64,000 bases of DNA from NCBI RefSeq assembly GCF_019443105.1, contig NZ_JAHZIJ010000004.1, forward strand, positions 1 to 64,000, written 5' to 3'. A program made the translations under genes and the position numbers. Positions 7,301-16,090 of this stretch are shown one piece after another (within the stretch, counting starts at the first letter, position 1; each line of letters begins with the position of its first letter). Source of the DNA: Paenibacillus oenotherae. GTDB lineage: Bacteria; Bacillota; Bacilli; Paenibacillales; Paenibacillaceae. Below the pieces are notes generated by a model. That model had not been told where the DNA came from. It was given only the letters and a program-made list of their open reading frames with translations, and ran no database searches.

Positions 7301-8092
7301 ATGAGCAAGAGCAATGAGATGGACATTCGAACCGCATTATTTCTCTCTGCTATCTGTGAACAGACCACGACGCAGTTTAATAATGCCCGTCACTGGTTTC
7401 TTGTCCCCTCTACCTACAGAATCGTCGGCACATTTGAAGCAGATGTCTACAGCAATATGAAGGAGCTGTTCGGCTTTCTGCTGGAATCCGATAAAGCGGC
7501 CATTCTTGCCTTTCGCGGATCTGGCTCTGCTGTAGACTGGGTTAATGATTTTATTGCCTATCAAGTGAAATTCACCCCCGTGAGCGGCGGCGGCAGCACA
7601 CACTGCGGCTTTACCAATGTCTATATGTCCGCGCGCGACCGTATTATGGGGCTGCTGGACAATATTCCGCGCGATAAGCCGCTCTTCATTACAGGCCACA
7701 GTCTGGGCGGCGCTTTGGCTACCTTGGCCGCTCTTGATATTGCCTCCAACCGCGGGCCCGAAGGAATTATCGTCTACACATTCGCCTCTCCGCGGGTTGG
7801 CGATCCCCAATTTGCGCGCACCTATAACCGCCTCCTCCCCAACACCTTCCGTATCCAGAATGAGCATGATATTGTCCCCCATCTCCCGCCGCTGATCTAT
7901 CAATCGCCAACAACCAAAAAGAATTACTTGTATATGCATGTTAAAGGAGACGTTAAACGAAGTTTTCGGATGGGGTCCGTTGCGGGTAATCATATTTTGT
8001 ACAGTTATTTTGTCGATTTGGCTCAGGATGCGCCGCATATGGCCACCGCTATATGTGCGTACCCTCCGGGGTGGTGTCCGTCCTCTGACTAA
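7301..8092 (+). CDS. Class 3 lipase-like alpha/beta hydrolase
   Basis: The 263-residue protein is a lipase class 3 (Mono/diacylglycerol lipase) fold. It has the nucleophile elbow GHSLGG (Ser134), a probable Asp190 in NEHDIVPHLPP and His231 in GNHILYSYF, completing a Ser-Asp-His triad. LAFRGS near residue 71 is the oxyanion region usual in the family. No signal peptide is seen, so it is probably cytosolic or leaderless. GGAG lies 9 nt upstream of the ATG. The lipid or ester substrate is unknown. It is a single gene between the repeat region and the glycan operon; 133 bp separate it from the next gene. Confidence 0.82.
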   Translation: MSKSNEMDIRTALFLSAICEQTTTQFNNARHWFLVPSTYRIVGTFEADVYSNMKELFGFLLESDKAAILAFRGSGSAVDWVNDFIAYQVKFTPVSGGGSTHCGFTNVYMSARDRIMGLLDNIPRDKPLFITGHSLGGALATLAALDIASNRGPEGIIVYTFASPRVGDPQFARTYNRLLPNTFRIQNEHDIVPHLPPLIYQSPTTKKNYLYMHVKGDVKRSFRMGSVAGNHILYSYFVDLAQDAPHMATAICAYPPGWCPSSD

Positions 8093-8225
8093 CGAGGTTT
8101 CGCAAGCAGTTTATGGCATGCACACCCCTATTTCTACCTGTCGACTTCCAAAAATGAAACATTTATACTAGTTTTAGATCAAAAAATAGGTCTAAGTACT
8201 TACTTCAGGCTGTGAGGAGGGAAAT

Positions 8226-9548
8226 ATGAAGATCATCCTTCTGTCCGGTGGTGCAGGCAAACGACTGTGGCCTCTGTCCTCCCATTCACGATCCAAACAA
8301 TTTCTTCAGGTGCTGCAAGACGATTCCGGCAGGCAGCTATCGATGGTGCAGACGACAATGGAGCATCTGAAGCACCTTGGGCTTGAGGGAGATGTTATTG
8401 TTGCCTCTACCAGCGATCAGATTCAGCAGCTTCACATGCAGCTGGGAGCCCATATAGAAACCGTCATCGAGCCGGAGAGAAGGGATACTTATCCCGCTAT
8501 TCTCCTGTGCGCAGCTTATTTGCACGCGGTTCTCCATGTTGATCAGGATGAAACCGTCATTATACTGCCTGTTGACCATATGACCGATTCATCCTTCTAC
8601 AATATGCTGTTCCAACTAGATAAGCTTGTCCAGTTGGAGCAAGCGGCAATTGGCCTCATCGGCGTGAGGCCGACCGAGCCCTCCAGCAAATTCGGATATA
8701 TGGTGCCTTCAACAGGGCAAGCTCACGAACCGGGCCCAGGCTCAGGCTCATCCCCTCTGCATCTCATTGAACGCTTTGTCGAGAAGCCGGATGAGCAGAC
8801 CGCCATATCCCTTATTGCGAAGGGGGCGCTATGGAACTGCGGTGTATTCGCCTTGCGTCTGTCCTATTTAATCGAGCTCATTCAGGATCTGGAGCTTGAG
8901 GCTGACTATGAGTGGCTCCGCAGCCGGTACAGTCTGCTGCCTGCCATCAGCTTTGATTACGCCGTTATTGAGAATGAGCGTGAGCTGATGTCTCTTGTAT
9001 ACAAGGGCCTCTGGTGGGATCTCGGCACCTGGGATGCGCTTTCGCAAACGCTGGAGCATCCTTTGTACGGGCGGGGAATAGTAGCTCCTAACTGCAGGGA
9101 CACGCATATTATGAATGAGCTGCCCATCCCTGTTCTCGTATCCGGCATTGACAATGCCGTCATTGTTGCTGGCGACGAAGGCATACTTGTGACAGCAAAG
9201 CATACAGCAAGCGAGCTGAAGCCTTTAATCGAGCAGACACTCGAGGAGGCGCAGCAGCCGGACCGCACAGCCGAATACGGCTGGTCGAGAACGGTCGATC
9301 GCGTGGACAAGCGCGGACAAGCCGCCTCCATTACAAGGCGCATGCATATTCGTTCCGGCCAGCAGCTCTGCTGCAAGGAGACGAAGGGCGAGACCATCTG
9401 GATTATATTAGCCGGACAAGGCTTGTACAGAGCCGGAGACGAAGATCTCAGCATTAAGGAAGGCAGCACGGTCAAACCCTACTATAACTGCTCCTACGAA
9501 GCTGCAGTATCAACGGAGCTGCTTGAAGTTGTTCTCACCGGCACATGA
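8226..9548 (+). CDS. Mannose-1-phosphate guanylyltransferase-like nucleotidyltransferase
   Basis: The 440-residue protein begins with the sugar-nucleotide transferase signature LLSGGAGKRLWPLS, followed by SKQFLQVL, and has the family Asp in ILPVDHM. The C-terminal 90 residues look like the cupin part of type II ManC/phosphomannose isomerase proteins (GETIWIILAGQGLYRAGDEDLSIKEGSTV). The expected reaction is GTP plus mannose-1-phosphate to GDP-mannose, but substrate specificity cannot be read from sequence. GAGGAGGG precedes the ATG. It is first in a same-strand set of five genes ending at 14979 that reads as a glycan assembly operon: donor synthesis, membrane glycosyltransferases and a lipid-linked sugar transferase. 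Confidence 0.8.
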   Translation: MKIILLSGGAGKRLWPLSSHSRSKQFLQVLQDDSGRQLSMVQTTMEHLKHLGLEGDVIVASTSDQIQQLHMQLGAHIETVIEPERRDTYPAILLCAAYLHAVLHVDQDETVIILPVDHMTDSSFYNMLFQLDKLVQLEQAAIGLIGVRPTEPSSKFGYMVPSTGQAHEPGPGSGSSPLHLIERFVEKPDEQTAISLIAKGALWNCGVFALRLSYLIELIQDLELEADYEWLRSRYSLLPAISFDYAVIENERELMSLVYKGLWWDLGTWDALSQTLEHPLYGRGIVAPNCRDTHIMNELPIPVLVSGIDNAVIVAGDEGILVTAKHTASELKPLIEQTLEEAQQPDRTAEYGWSRTVDRVDKRGQAASITRRMHIRSGQQLCCKETKGETIWIILAGQGLYRAGDEDLSIKEGSTVKPYYNCSYEAAVSTELLEVVLTGT

Positions 9549-9582
9549 GACAGCGCATACTACCCTCGGAGGAGGTATTCTT

Positions 9583-9828
9583 ATGTCCAAGCAAAAGCGT
9601 TCTCTCGGAGGATATCGTCCCCAAGAAGTTCAACGTTATTTGGAGCTGCTTCGGCTGGAGCTGACCATTATTAAAGACCAGCTCGCGAGCGAGCAGGCCA
9701 AATTCGAGGAACGGCTTGCAGCAAGACTCAAGAACAATGAGCAAATAAGAGCCGAGCTTCAGGATGCCCTCGCCCAGGAACGGCGAATCATTGAAGATGC
9801 TGAGCCTGAAGCTCCCAATCCATCATGA
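9583..9828 (+). CDS. Small coiled-coil protein preceding the glycosyltransferase
   Basis: This 81-residue charged protein starts MSKQKRSLGGYRPQEVQRYLELL. That resembles the GY..xEV..FL helix start of DivIVA/GpsB-type proteins. A continuous coiled coil follows to about residue 70. The start at 9583 follows GGAGGAGG by 8 nt. Its stop overlaps the next gene by 4 nt, so translation is coupled to the MshEN-glycosyltransferase, whose own N-terminus is also coiled coil. A partner or localisation role for that enzyme is plausible (inference). I do not recognise a named family with certainty. Confidence 0.7.
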   Translation: MSKQKRSLGGYRPQEVQRYLELLRLELTIIKDQLASEQAKFEERLAARLKNNEQIRAELQDALAQERRIIEDAEPEAPNPS

Positions 9829-12242
9829 AAAGATTGCCTATAGCCCTGCTCGGTGTAAGCCGGCGAAGGGCTAACCGTCAAATAGATCGGGAACGGGCGC
9901 TTCTGGAGCAAGCCAGAGCGCAGCTTGAGATACAAAGGGCGGAGCATGAGCTTGCGATCAAGCGGCTGGACACAGAGACGGAGCAGTTGCGCAGCCGCTT
10001 GGCCGAAGCAATCGTCCGGATTAGACATCTGGAAGCTGCCCGCCTCGTTAATCCGGAACAGGCGGATAAGACCGTGCCCGCCTCTGACATGGGCCTTGCT
10101 GCAGCAGCACCCCATCCTTCAGTGCCGCTGCGAATGGGCGACTCCCTGGTGAATGCGGGAATAATTACAGCCGCACAGTTGGAGACCGCGATGACCGCAC
10201 AGAAGCAATTCGGCGGCAGACTTGGTGATATTCTCATTGATATGGGCTTCGCTACTGATGAACAGGTGAGCCGGCTTATGTCAGACCAGCCTGATAAGGG
10301 GCGTCTTGGCGATCAGCTTGTGGAAGCCAGGCTTATAACAGAGAATCAGCTCCGGCAAGCGCTCCAGTTTCAACAGCAGAGCGGCGGCCTGCTCGGAGAT
10401 ATCTTGCTTTCGCTGCAGCTCCTTGAGCCTGAGGATCTCTATAGAGCAATTGCCACTCAGAACAATATCGGACGCATCGGCAGCGAGCTTAGTATCAACA
10501 CCCCGGTACGGCTGCCGGAGACCCTTGCGCGCGAGCTGGAAATTGTCGTCATTCACCAATACATTAACCGGTTCCTCGTCGCGATCAGCCATCCTCTATC
10601 GACGGAGCAAGTGGAAGAGGTGGAGCAGCATCTGGGGATGCCTATAGAGCAGGTGCTTGCAACCAAGGATGAGATGGAGCGGTTCTGGCGCGATGTCTAC
10701 GGCTCTGAAATGCTGCACGAGAGCACCTCGAAGCTTGCCGACGAGCAGCCGCATAATTCAGCGCTTCAGACCTTCACCCGCATGCAGCTCGGAGTCTTTA
10801 TAGCAGCTGTAATGATACTTGCTGCCGGCCTATCCTTTCAATTCTGGGCCACGCTGCTTACGGTGAACCTTATCATTCAGCTCTTTTATTTTGTCATGTC
10901 GATGTTCAAGTTCACGGTCATTCTCGTCGGCTCCAGGCGCGGCGCCCAGTTCCGGTATACTCCGGAGGAGATCGCCCAGATAGATGAACGCGAGCTGCCG
11001 GTCTATACCATCCTTGTGCCGATGTACAGGGAGGCTCAGGTTGTTCCCCATCTGCTGCACAATCTGGAGCGGCTCGATTATCCCAAGGCCAAGCTGGATG
11101 TGCGGCTTCTTATTGAGGAAGATGACGACGAGATGCGGACCCTTCTGGCGGAAATGAACCTGCCGCCCTATTATACGGTGCTGATCGTGCCCGATGGATT
11201 GCCCAAGACGAAGCCTAAGGCATGCAATTACGGCCTTATCCGCGCACGAGGGGAATATGTCGTGATCTATGACGCAGAGGATCAGCCCGACACGGATCAG
11301 CTTAAGAAGGTATTCCTGACCTTCAAGCAGTGCCCGGAGGAGTATGCCTGCATTCAGGGCAAACTCAACTATTTCAATAGCGACCAGAACCTGCTGACCC
11401 GCTGGTTCACGCAGGAATACAGCATGTGGTTCGAGCTGCTCCTGCCTGGCATTATGCAGCTGAATGTGCCGATTCCGCTTGGCGGAACTTCGAATCATTT
11501 CAAGATGTCGGTGCTCAAGGAGCTCGGTGCGTGGGATCCGTACAATGTCACTGAAGACGCCGACCTCGGCATTCGGTTGTACAAGCACGGCTATAAGACA
11601 GCTATCGTAGATTCCCGCACATGGGAGGAGGCCAACAGCAAGACCGGGAATTGGATCAGGCAGCGGTCCCGCTGGTTCAAGGGCTATATGCAGACATGGC
11701 TTGTCCATATGCGGAACCCTTTCAAGCTGATTAGAGAGATTGGCTTCAGAGGCTTCGTCGGTTTTCAAGTGATGATCTTGGCTACGCCCCTGCTGCCGCT
11801 GCTCAACCCGATTTTCTGGCTTATGCTGGTGCTGTGGTTCGGCTTTCAGGTAGGCATTATACGGGAGTTTTTCCCCGGCTTTATTTATTATTTGGCCAGC
11901 TTCGAATTTTATGTTGGCAATTTCCTGTTTATTTTCAGCAATGTTGCAGGTGTCTATTGGGTTATTCAGGAGCTTGAGCGCAGAGGCGACCGAAGCTTCT
12001 CCTACAAGCTGGTCCGCTATGCGCTGCCAACGCCGATCTATTGGGTGCTCATGAGTATTGCCGCACTCAAGGCAGCCTGGCAGCTCATTACGAAGCCCTT
12101 CTATTGGGAGAAAACAGAGCATGGATTAACAGAGCCGCCAGCCATGCCGACATCGGATTCCATTGGAATCCCGCACACTGTCCCTCAGCCTCAGCAGAGG
12201 GGAGAGCAATCGGCAAAAACGGCCTCACCGCCGCAAAGCTAG
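9825..12242 (+). CDS. Processive family 2 glycosyltransferase with tandem MshEN (c-di-GMP) domains
   Basis: The 805-residue membrane protein has five parts in order. Residues 14-75 are a coiled coil. Residues about 103-155 hold two 24-residue motifs of the RxGxxLVxxGxIxxxxLxxAxxxQ type separated by five residues (KQFGG), the pattern described for the c-di-GMP receptor MshEN. Residues 160-212 hold a second, degenerate pair, leading into a GspE-N-like region to about 295. Two membrane helices follow (320-370). A GT2 catalytic domain then shows DAED (483-486), TEDADLG (576-582) and QRSRW (613-617), with further C-terminal helices. It probably polymerises or transfers sugars across the membrane under c-di-GMP control, as proposed for the E. 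coli MshEN-glycosyltransferase NfrB. PilZ is absent. It is translationally coupled to the gene before it. Confidence 0.85.
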   Translation: MKRLPIALLGVSRRRANRQIDRERALLEQARAQLEIQRAEHELAIKRLDTETEQLRSRLAEAIVRIRHLEAARLVNPEQADKTVPASDMGLAAAAPHPSVPLRMGDSLVNAGIITAAQLETAMTAQKQFGGRLGDILIDMGFATDEQVSRLMSDQPDKGRLGDQLVEARLITENQLRQALQFQQQSGGLLGDILLSLQLLEPEDLYRAIATQNNIGRIGSELSINTPVRLPETLARELEIVVIHQYINRFLVAISHPLSTEQVEEVEQHLGMPIEQVLATKDEMERFWRDVYGSEMLHESTSKLADEQPHNSALQTFTRMQLGVFIAAVMILAAGLSFQFWATLLTVNLIIQLFYFVMSMFKFTVILVGSRRGAQFRYTPEEIAQIDERELPVYTILVPMYREAQVVPHLLHNLERLDYPKAKLDVRLLIEEDDDEMRTLLAEMNLPPYYTVLIVPDGLPKTKPKACNYGLIRARGEYVVIYDAEDQPDTDQLKKVFLTFKQCPEEYACIQGKLNYFNSDQNLLTRWFTQEYSMWFELLLPGIMQLNVPIPLGGTSNHFKMSVLKELGAWDPYNVTEDADLGIRLYKHGYKTAIVDSRTWEEANSKTGNWIRQRSRWFKGYMQTWLVHMRNPFKLIREIGFRGFVGFQVMILATPLLPLLNPIFWLMLVLWFGFQVGIIREFFPGFIYYLASFEFYVGNFLFIFSNVAGVYWVIQELERRGDRSFSYKLVRYALPTPIYWVLMSIAALKAAWQLITKPFYWEKTEHGLTEPPAMPTSDSIGIPHTVPQPQQRGEQSAKTASPPQS

Positions 12243-12357
12243 CAGCCAAATCAGCCAGCTGCAGCTATGCTCGCTGCGGCGGCACTAGCTGCGGCAGATG
12301 GCACCCGCCATTCATGCGAGAATGCAGCAGAAGCTTACGGACAAGGGGGAATGGTCA

Positions 12358-13368
12358 ATGAAAGAAAGGATGCCACTGCCGGAGATTTCTGTCATTGTAC
12401 CGGTATATAACGAAGCCGGACATATTGCCGCTTCTCTCCGCGTCATAGCAGCTGCTGTCGCAGCCATGACGGCCCGTTTCGAGCTGATCGTGATCGATGA
12501 TGGTTCAAAGGATGGGACGTGGGAGCAGGTCGCCGCCCTCTCGCATGAGCTCGAGCAGCTGACAATTATGCGGCTTAGCCGAAATTTCGGCAAGGAGCTG
12601 GCGCTATGTGCGGGGCTGGAACATGCACAAGGGCAAGCGGTCATTCTGATGGATGGAGATCTCCAGCATCCCCCTGAGCTGATTCCGCAAATGATAGCTA
12701 TGTGGCGAGAGCAAAAGCTGGAAGTCATTGAGTGCGTGAAGGAGAGCCGGGGCAAGGAATCTGCGGGCAAGCGGCTCGGCGCCTCCCTTTTCTATTATGT
12801 GCTGAACGGTCTGTCCGGATTCAATCTGAGAGATGCATCGGATTATAAGCTGATGGATGCCAAAGTGGTCGCCGCATGGCGGTCCATGCCGGAGAGAATC
12901 CCCTTCTTCCGCGGCATGTCGGCTTGGCTCGGGTACAAGCGGGCCACAATCTCGTTCCGCGTCCCTGCAAGGGAAGAAGGAAGCAGCCGCTTCGGCCTCC
13001 ATAACCTGACGAAGCTGGCCGTTCATGCGATCGTTGCCTTCTCGACGATCCCGCTGCGGCTTGTCAGCCTGGTCGGCATTCTTTTCCTGCTGGGCTCCGC
13101 CCTACTCGGCATCAATACGCTTGTCCAGAAGCTGCAGGGAGTGGCCGTTACAGGCTTTACGACGGTTATTCTGCTGCTGCTTATCATCGGCAGCTTCCTG
13201 ATGATCTCGCTTGGCATTATCGGCGAATATATTGCCGCCATCTATCATGAGGTCAAGGGACGTCCCCGTTATCTGATTGCGGAGCAGCATGAAGGGGCAT
13301 ACTCAAGCACGACTGGCAGAGAAAGGCTGCAAAGCGATGCTTACTTTTCTGCATCATCCCATCGTTAA
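12358..13368 (+). CDS. DPM1/GtrB-like family 2 glycosyltransferase
   Basis: The 336-residue protein has a GT2 domain (SVIVPVYNEAGHI, VIDDGSKDGT, MDGDLQHPPE with the metal-binding DxD-type motif). Two C-terminal membrane helices follow (around 235-260 and 275-300). This is the layout of polyprenyl-phosphate sugar transferases that load glucose, mannose or L-Ara4N-type sugars on undecaprenyl phosphate. The lipid-linked sugar would feed the GT39-like protein encoded next. The start at 12358 is preceded by AAGGGGGA; an upstream in-frame ATG lacks one. The gap to the preceding gene is 115 bp and to the next 15 bp, so it is in the same operon. Confidence 0.85.
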   Translation: MKERMPLPEISVIVPVYNEAGHIAASLRVIAAAVAAMTARFELIVIDDGSKDGTWEQVAALSHELEQLTIMRLSRNFGKELALCAGLEHAQGQAVILMDGDLQHPPELIPQMIAMWREQKLEVIECVKESRGKESAGKRLGASLFYYVLNGLSGFNLRDASDYKLMDAKVVAAWRSMPERIPFFRGMSAWLGYKRATISFRVPAREEGSSRFGLHNLTKLAVHAIVAFSTIPLRLVSLVGILFLLGSALLGINTLVQKLQGVAVTGFTTVILLLLIIGSFLMISLGIIGEYIAAIYHEVKGRPRYLIAEQHEGAYSSTTGRERLQSDAYFSASSHR

Positions 13369-13383
13369 AGGAGGCTGCCTGCT

Positions 13384-14979
13384 GTGCTTAAGCGCCATCG
13401 GATAGCGCTCATCCTGTTTGCTGCTATCTTCTTTGCAGAATTCGCACTTGGCTACTATTACAGCTCCATTGTCGGATACATACATTCCGATGCGATAAGC
13501 CGGGTGGCGAATGCATTCTATGTGCTGTACAGCCGCGACCCTCATCTGGGTGCAATCGGCTTCGTCTGGAATCCGCTGCCGAGCCTCGTGGAGCTGGGCA
13601 TATTAGCCTTTTACCCTCTATTCCCTGCTCTTGCCTCTGAGGGACTTGCAGCTGTGCTGCAATCCTCTCTATTCGCCGGGCTGTCTGCCGTCATGCTGTA
13701 TCATGCAGGCAGACGCTTCGAGCTGTCTGCGGCAATGAGCATTCCTTTCGCCCTGCTCTACAGCTTGAATCCGTTTATATTCCTGTTCGGGGCCAATGGA
13801 CTCAGCGATTCGCTCTATGTCTATTTCCTGATGATGACGGTCATCCAATTCTCGCTATGGCTCAAGGATCGGGGGACGCATTCACTTATTGTAGCCAGCT
13901 TTGCCCTTGCGCTTGCATTCTGGACGCGGTATGAGGCCGTTCCCTTCGGCTTATCGCTGGCATTCGCTGTTCTGATTGCGCTTCTGTGCATACGGCATGC
14001 AGCACAGAATAACACCAGACCATGGAGGGAGAAGCTGTACAAGGTAGAAGCGACCTGGGTTCTGCTGCTCCTCCCGGCTGTATTCTCCGGGCTGTTGTGG
14101 ATTTTCTTTAATTATCTTATCATGGGCAATCCGCTGTACTTTCTCAATTCGGAATACTCCAATGTGGCGCAATCAGAGGCGCTTAAGAACGACGCGGCCT
14201 TCCGGCAAATTTTCGATAGCCCGCTGCTTGCCTTAGCGTTCGTTGTCCGCAAAACCTTATGGTTCTCGATCCCGCTCCTTGCCATTCTGGTTCTTCGCTT
14301 ATTCAGCCGCAGGCTGCTGAGATGGGATACAGTCATTCTGCTGCTGCTGTTCGCTGCCGTACCCGGATTGCAGTATGCACTCTTGCTGCGGGAATCATCC
14401 TTCGGATGGTTCCGTTATTTCATGTATGTATTTCCGGTAACGGTCGCCTGGATTCCTTATGAGCTGTCCAGATTCCGCAAAGGTCCGAGGCAACGGCTAG
14501 CCTTCACAGCCATGGCCGCAGCCATGCTCGGGACAGCGGCCTTGCTTTCCTATGCCATGACTGATCCTCTTATCGCGCCGGATGAGAATAACTTCTTGAA
14601 GCCGCAAAGCCAGAACGAGCATTATGTGGCACAATCACGGGAACGGAGCATCGCCGCCTATATGGATGAGCATTATCCCGATGCTACCGTGCTGACAGAT
14701 TCCTATTCTGCCTATAACATCCTGATCAGCAGCCGCTATCCCAAGAAGTATCTCATCACCAGCGATTACCTGTTCAAGCAGGCTCTTAACGATCCGCCAG
14801 GCAATAATATCGACTATATTCTCATCCCTAAGCCGCTGCCCGGTATCCCTAAAAGTGCGGTCAATGCACGATATCCGGATATGTTTCAAGGGGGCATCTA
14901 TTGGGCGACGCTTGAGCATGATTTTGAAGGCCAATGGAAATTATACAAGGTGAAAAAATGGCAGCCAAACGCTCAATAA
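13384..14979 (+). CDS. Polytopic GT39/GT-C-like membrane glycosyltransferase
   Basis: The 531-residue protein has about ten membrane helices and then a soluble C-terminal domain of about 120 residues. It begins with a GTG codon 9 nt after AAAGGAGG. An acidic residue in the first external loop (GYIHSDAISRV) fits the catalytic Asp of GT-C enzymes, which take sugars from polyprenyl phosphate. It lies directly after the DPM1/GtrB-like gene, the usual donor-synthesis partner. It probably modifies a surface glycan or protein. The acceptor is unknown. It ends the operon; the next gene is convergent 10 bp away and no clear terminator separates them. Confidence 0.75.
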   Translation: MLKRHRIALILFAAIFFAEFALGYYYSSIVGYIHSDAISRVANAFYVLYSRDPHLGAIGFVWNPLPSLVELGILAFYPLFPALASEGLAAVLQSSLFAGLSAVMLYHAGRRFELSAAMSIPFALLYSLNPFIFLFGANGLSDSLYVYFLMMTVIQFSLWLKDRGTHSLIVASFALALAFWTRYEAVPFGLSLAFAVLIALLCIRHAAQNNTRPWREKLYKVEATWVLLLLPAVFSGLLWIFFNYLIMGNPLYFLNSEYSNVAQSEALKNDAAFRQIFDSPLLALAFVVRKTLWFSIPLLAILVLRLFSRRLLRWDTVILLLLFAAVPGLQYALLLRESSFGWFRYFMYVFPVTVAWIPYELSRFRKGPRQRLAFTAMAAAMLGTAALLSYAMTDPLIAPDENNFLKPQSQNEHYVAQSRERSIAAYMDEHYPDATVLTDSYSAYNILISSRYPKKYLITSDYLFKQALNDPPGNNIDYILIPKPLPGIPKSAVNARYPDMFQGGIYWATLEHDFEGQWKLYKVKKWQPNAQ

Positions 14980-14989
14980 TACGATTGCG

Positions 14990-15538
14990 CTACGAATTGA
15001 TCGTGGAGGACTGTTTGGAGACGCTAATCCGATTCCTCTCGACCTTCGTCAATCCCTTGAACACAAGGTCATAGGAGTGGCTGATCATGTCTTTCAACTC
15101 CTCCTCAGGAATTGATCCGTCAATTGCAATCGTATTCCAATGCTGCTTGTTCAAGTGATAGCCAGGCTTTACCGCTTCGTATTGCTCCCGCAAATTCGCT
15201 GCGATGACAGGGTCGCATTTTACAGAAATGCCGCCCTCCGTAATAAGCGCAAACATTCTTCCGCCAACCTTGATCACCATCGGCTCCGGCCCGAACGGAT
15301 AAGCCTTCACAGCCCCCTTCTTCGACAAACAAAATTCCATTAGCGATTGCATCGCTTCTTCCCCTCTCTCCTTCTCCTCCTCAGCACGAGACTTGTGCTG
15401 CAAGCGGGATTGCTCCACCCAATATAACACAGCACGCTTCTCAATTCTCCATCCTCTCTCCAACAGGAACAGCATTCCAAACAAAATTACACCCGCAACA
15501 ATAATGAACTTAGGATCTATCCCATATGCCATAATCAT
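14990..15538 (-). CDS. MmcQ/YjbR-family protein with N-terminal membrane helix
   Basis: The 182-residue protein has a membrane helix at residues 9-26 (IIVAGVILFGMLFLLERG), a charged linker, and a YjbR/MmcQ domain from about residue 62. That domain shows PFGPEPMVIKVGGRMFALI, ISVKCDP, PGYHLNKQHWNTI and a final helix. YjbR proteins have a CyaY-like fold and a presumed DNA-binding role, but no settled function. The start at 15538 follows AGGAGATGAAAGC; an internal Met62 would give the usual soluble length of about 120 residues, so the membrane extension is notable. Its 5' end is copied, with a frameshift, at 16695-16751 as part of a tandem duplication. Confidence 0.75.
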   Translation of the reverse strand: MIMAYGIDPKFIIVAGVILFGMLFLLERGWRIEKRAVLYWVEQSRLQHKSRAEEEKERGEEAMQSLMEFCLSKKGAVKAYPFGPEPMVIKVGGRMFALITEGGISVKCDPVIAANLREQYEAVKPGYHLNKQHWNTIAIDGSIPEEELKDMISHSYDLVFKGLTKVERNRISVSKQSSTINS

Positions 15539-15586
15539 GCTTTCATCTCCTCTTCTTCTCGATTAGTTAAAATCTTATCCACCCGT

Positions 15587-15607
15587 AAGTTCATGATACA
15601 TGAACTT
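15587..15607. promoter_or_regulatory. 21-bp perfect palindrome, probable XRE operator
   Basis: AAGTTCATG-ATA-CATGAACTT is perfectly symmetric. It lies between the divergent YjbR and XRE genes, about 155 bp ahead of the regulator, and is repeated exactly in unit 2. A related degenerate site follows 64 bp downstream. Confidence 0.6.
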
Positions 15608-15653
15608 TGTCTTCTATTTTACCGTCTATTCCCAGCGATTTCAACCCATAATA

Positions 15654-15668
15654 ACATGTATCGTGAAG
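15654..15668. promoter_or_regulatory. Second operator-like site
   Basis: ACATGTATCGTGAAG is, in reverse complement, CTTCACGATACATGT. It matches 12 of 13 positions across the core of the upstream palindrome. Centre-to-centre distance is 64 bp, about six helical turns. Confidence 0.45.
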
Positions 15669-15760
15669 TCACTCCCTTTATCGATTACGGTCACTCATTA
15701 TGCGTGTACAATTGAGGAGGAACAACCCAAATCCATTTCATTAAGAAGAGTTGATGGACC

Positions 15761-16090
15761 ATGATTGGTAAACAATTGCGAGAGCTGCGCAAAAGCCGCT
15801 CCATGACGCAAGTGCAGTTGGCTACCTTGTTGAATACAGCCAAATCGACCATTTCTCAATATGAGAATGATATAAATGAGCCTGACCTTGAGACGCTGAT
15901 TCGAATAGCTGACTTCTTCGAGGTGACCCTTGATGAGCTTGTAGGACGCGAGCTGCCTTATCCAACGCAGAGAGATCGAAGCTCTGGATTTCAATTGATG
16001 GAATCCTTGACTGAGGAAGAAGCTCATTACTTGCAGGATAGCCTGTCCATCTATCGCAAATGGATAGCTGCTGCCAAGAAGCAAGAATAA
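15761..16090 (+). CDS. XRE-family transcriptional regulator, copy 1
   Basis: The 109-residue protein has an N-terminal XRE helix-turn-helix (residues 5-60: MIGKQLRELRKSRSMTQVQLATLLNTAKSTISQYENDINEPDLETLIRIADFF). A short C-terminal helical region ends with a tail (YRKWIAAAKKQE). It is of the SinR/ImmR-like repressor type and probably autoregulated through the palindromes upstream. AAGAAGAG precedes the ATG closely; the better AGGAGG at 15716 is too far away. The paralogue at 16973 differs only at residue 12 (Ser here, Gly there). Target genes are unknown; the divergent YjbR gene shares the control region. Confidence 0.85.
   Translation: MIGKQLRELRKSRSMTQVQLATLLNTAKSTISQYENDINEPDLETLIRIADFFEVTLDELVGRELPYPTQRDRSSGFQLMESLTEEEAHYLQDSLSIYRKWIAAAKKQE

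Noticed and set aside
10830-12122. 430-codon open frame opposite the MshEN glycosyltransferase
   Set aside because: Antisense shadow; the sense strand carries all GT2 motifs.
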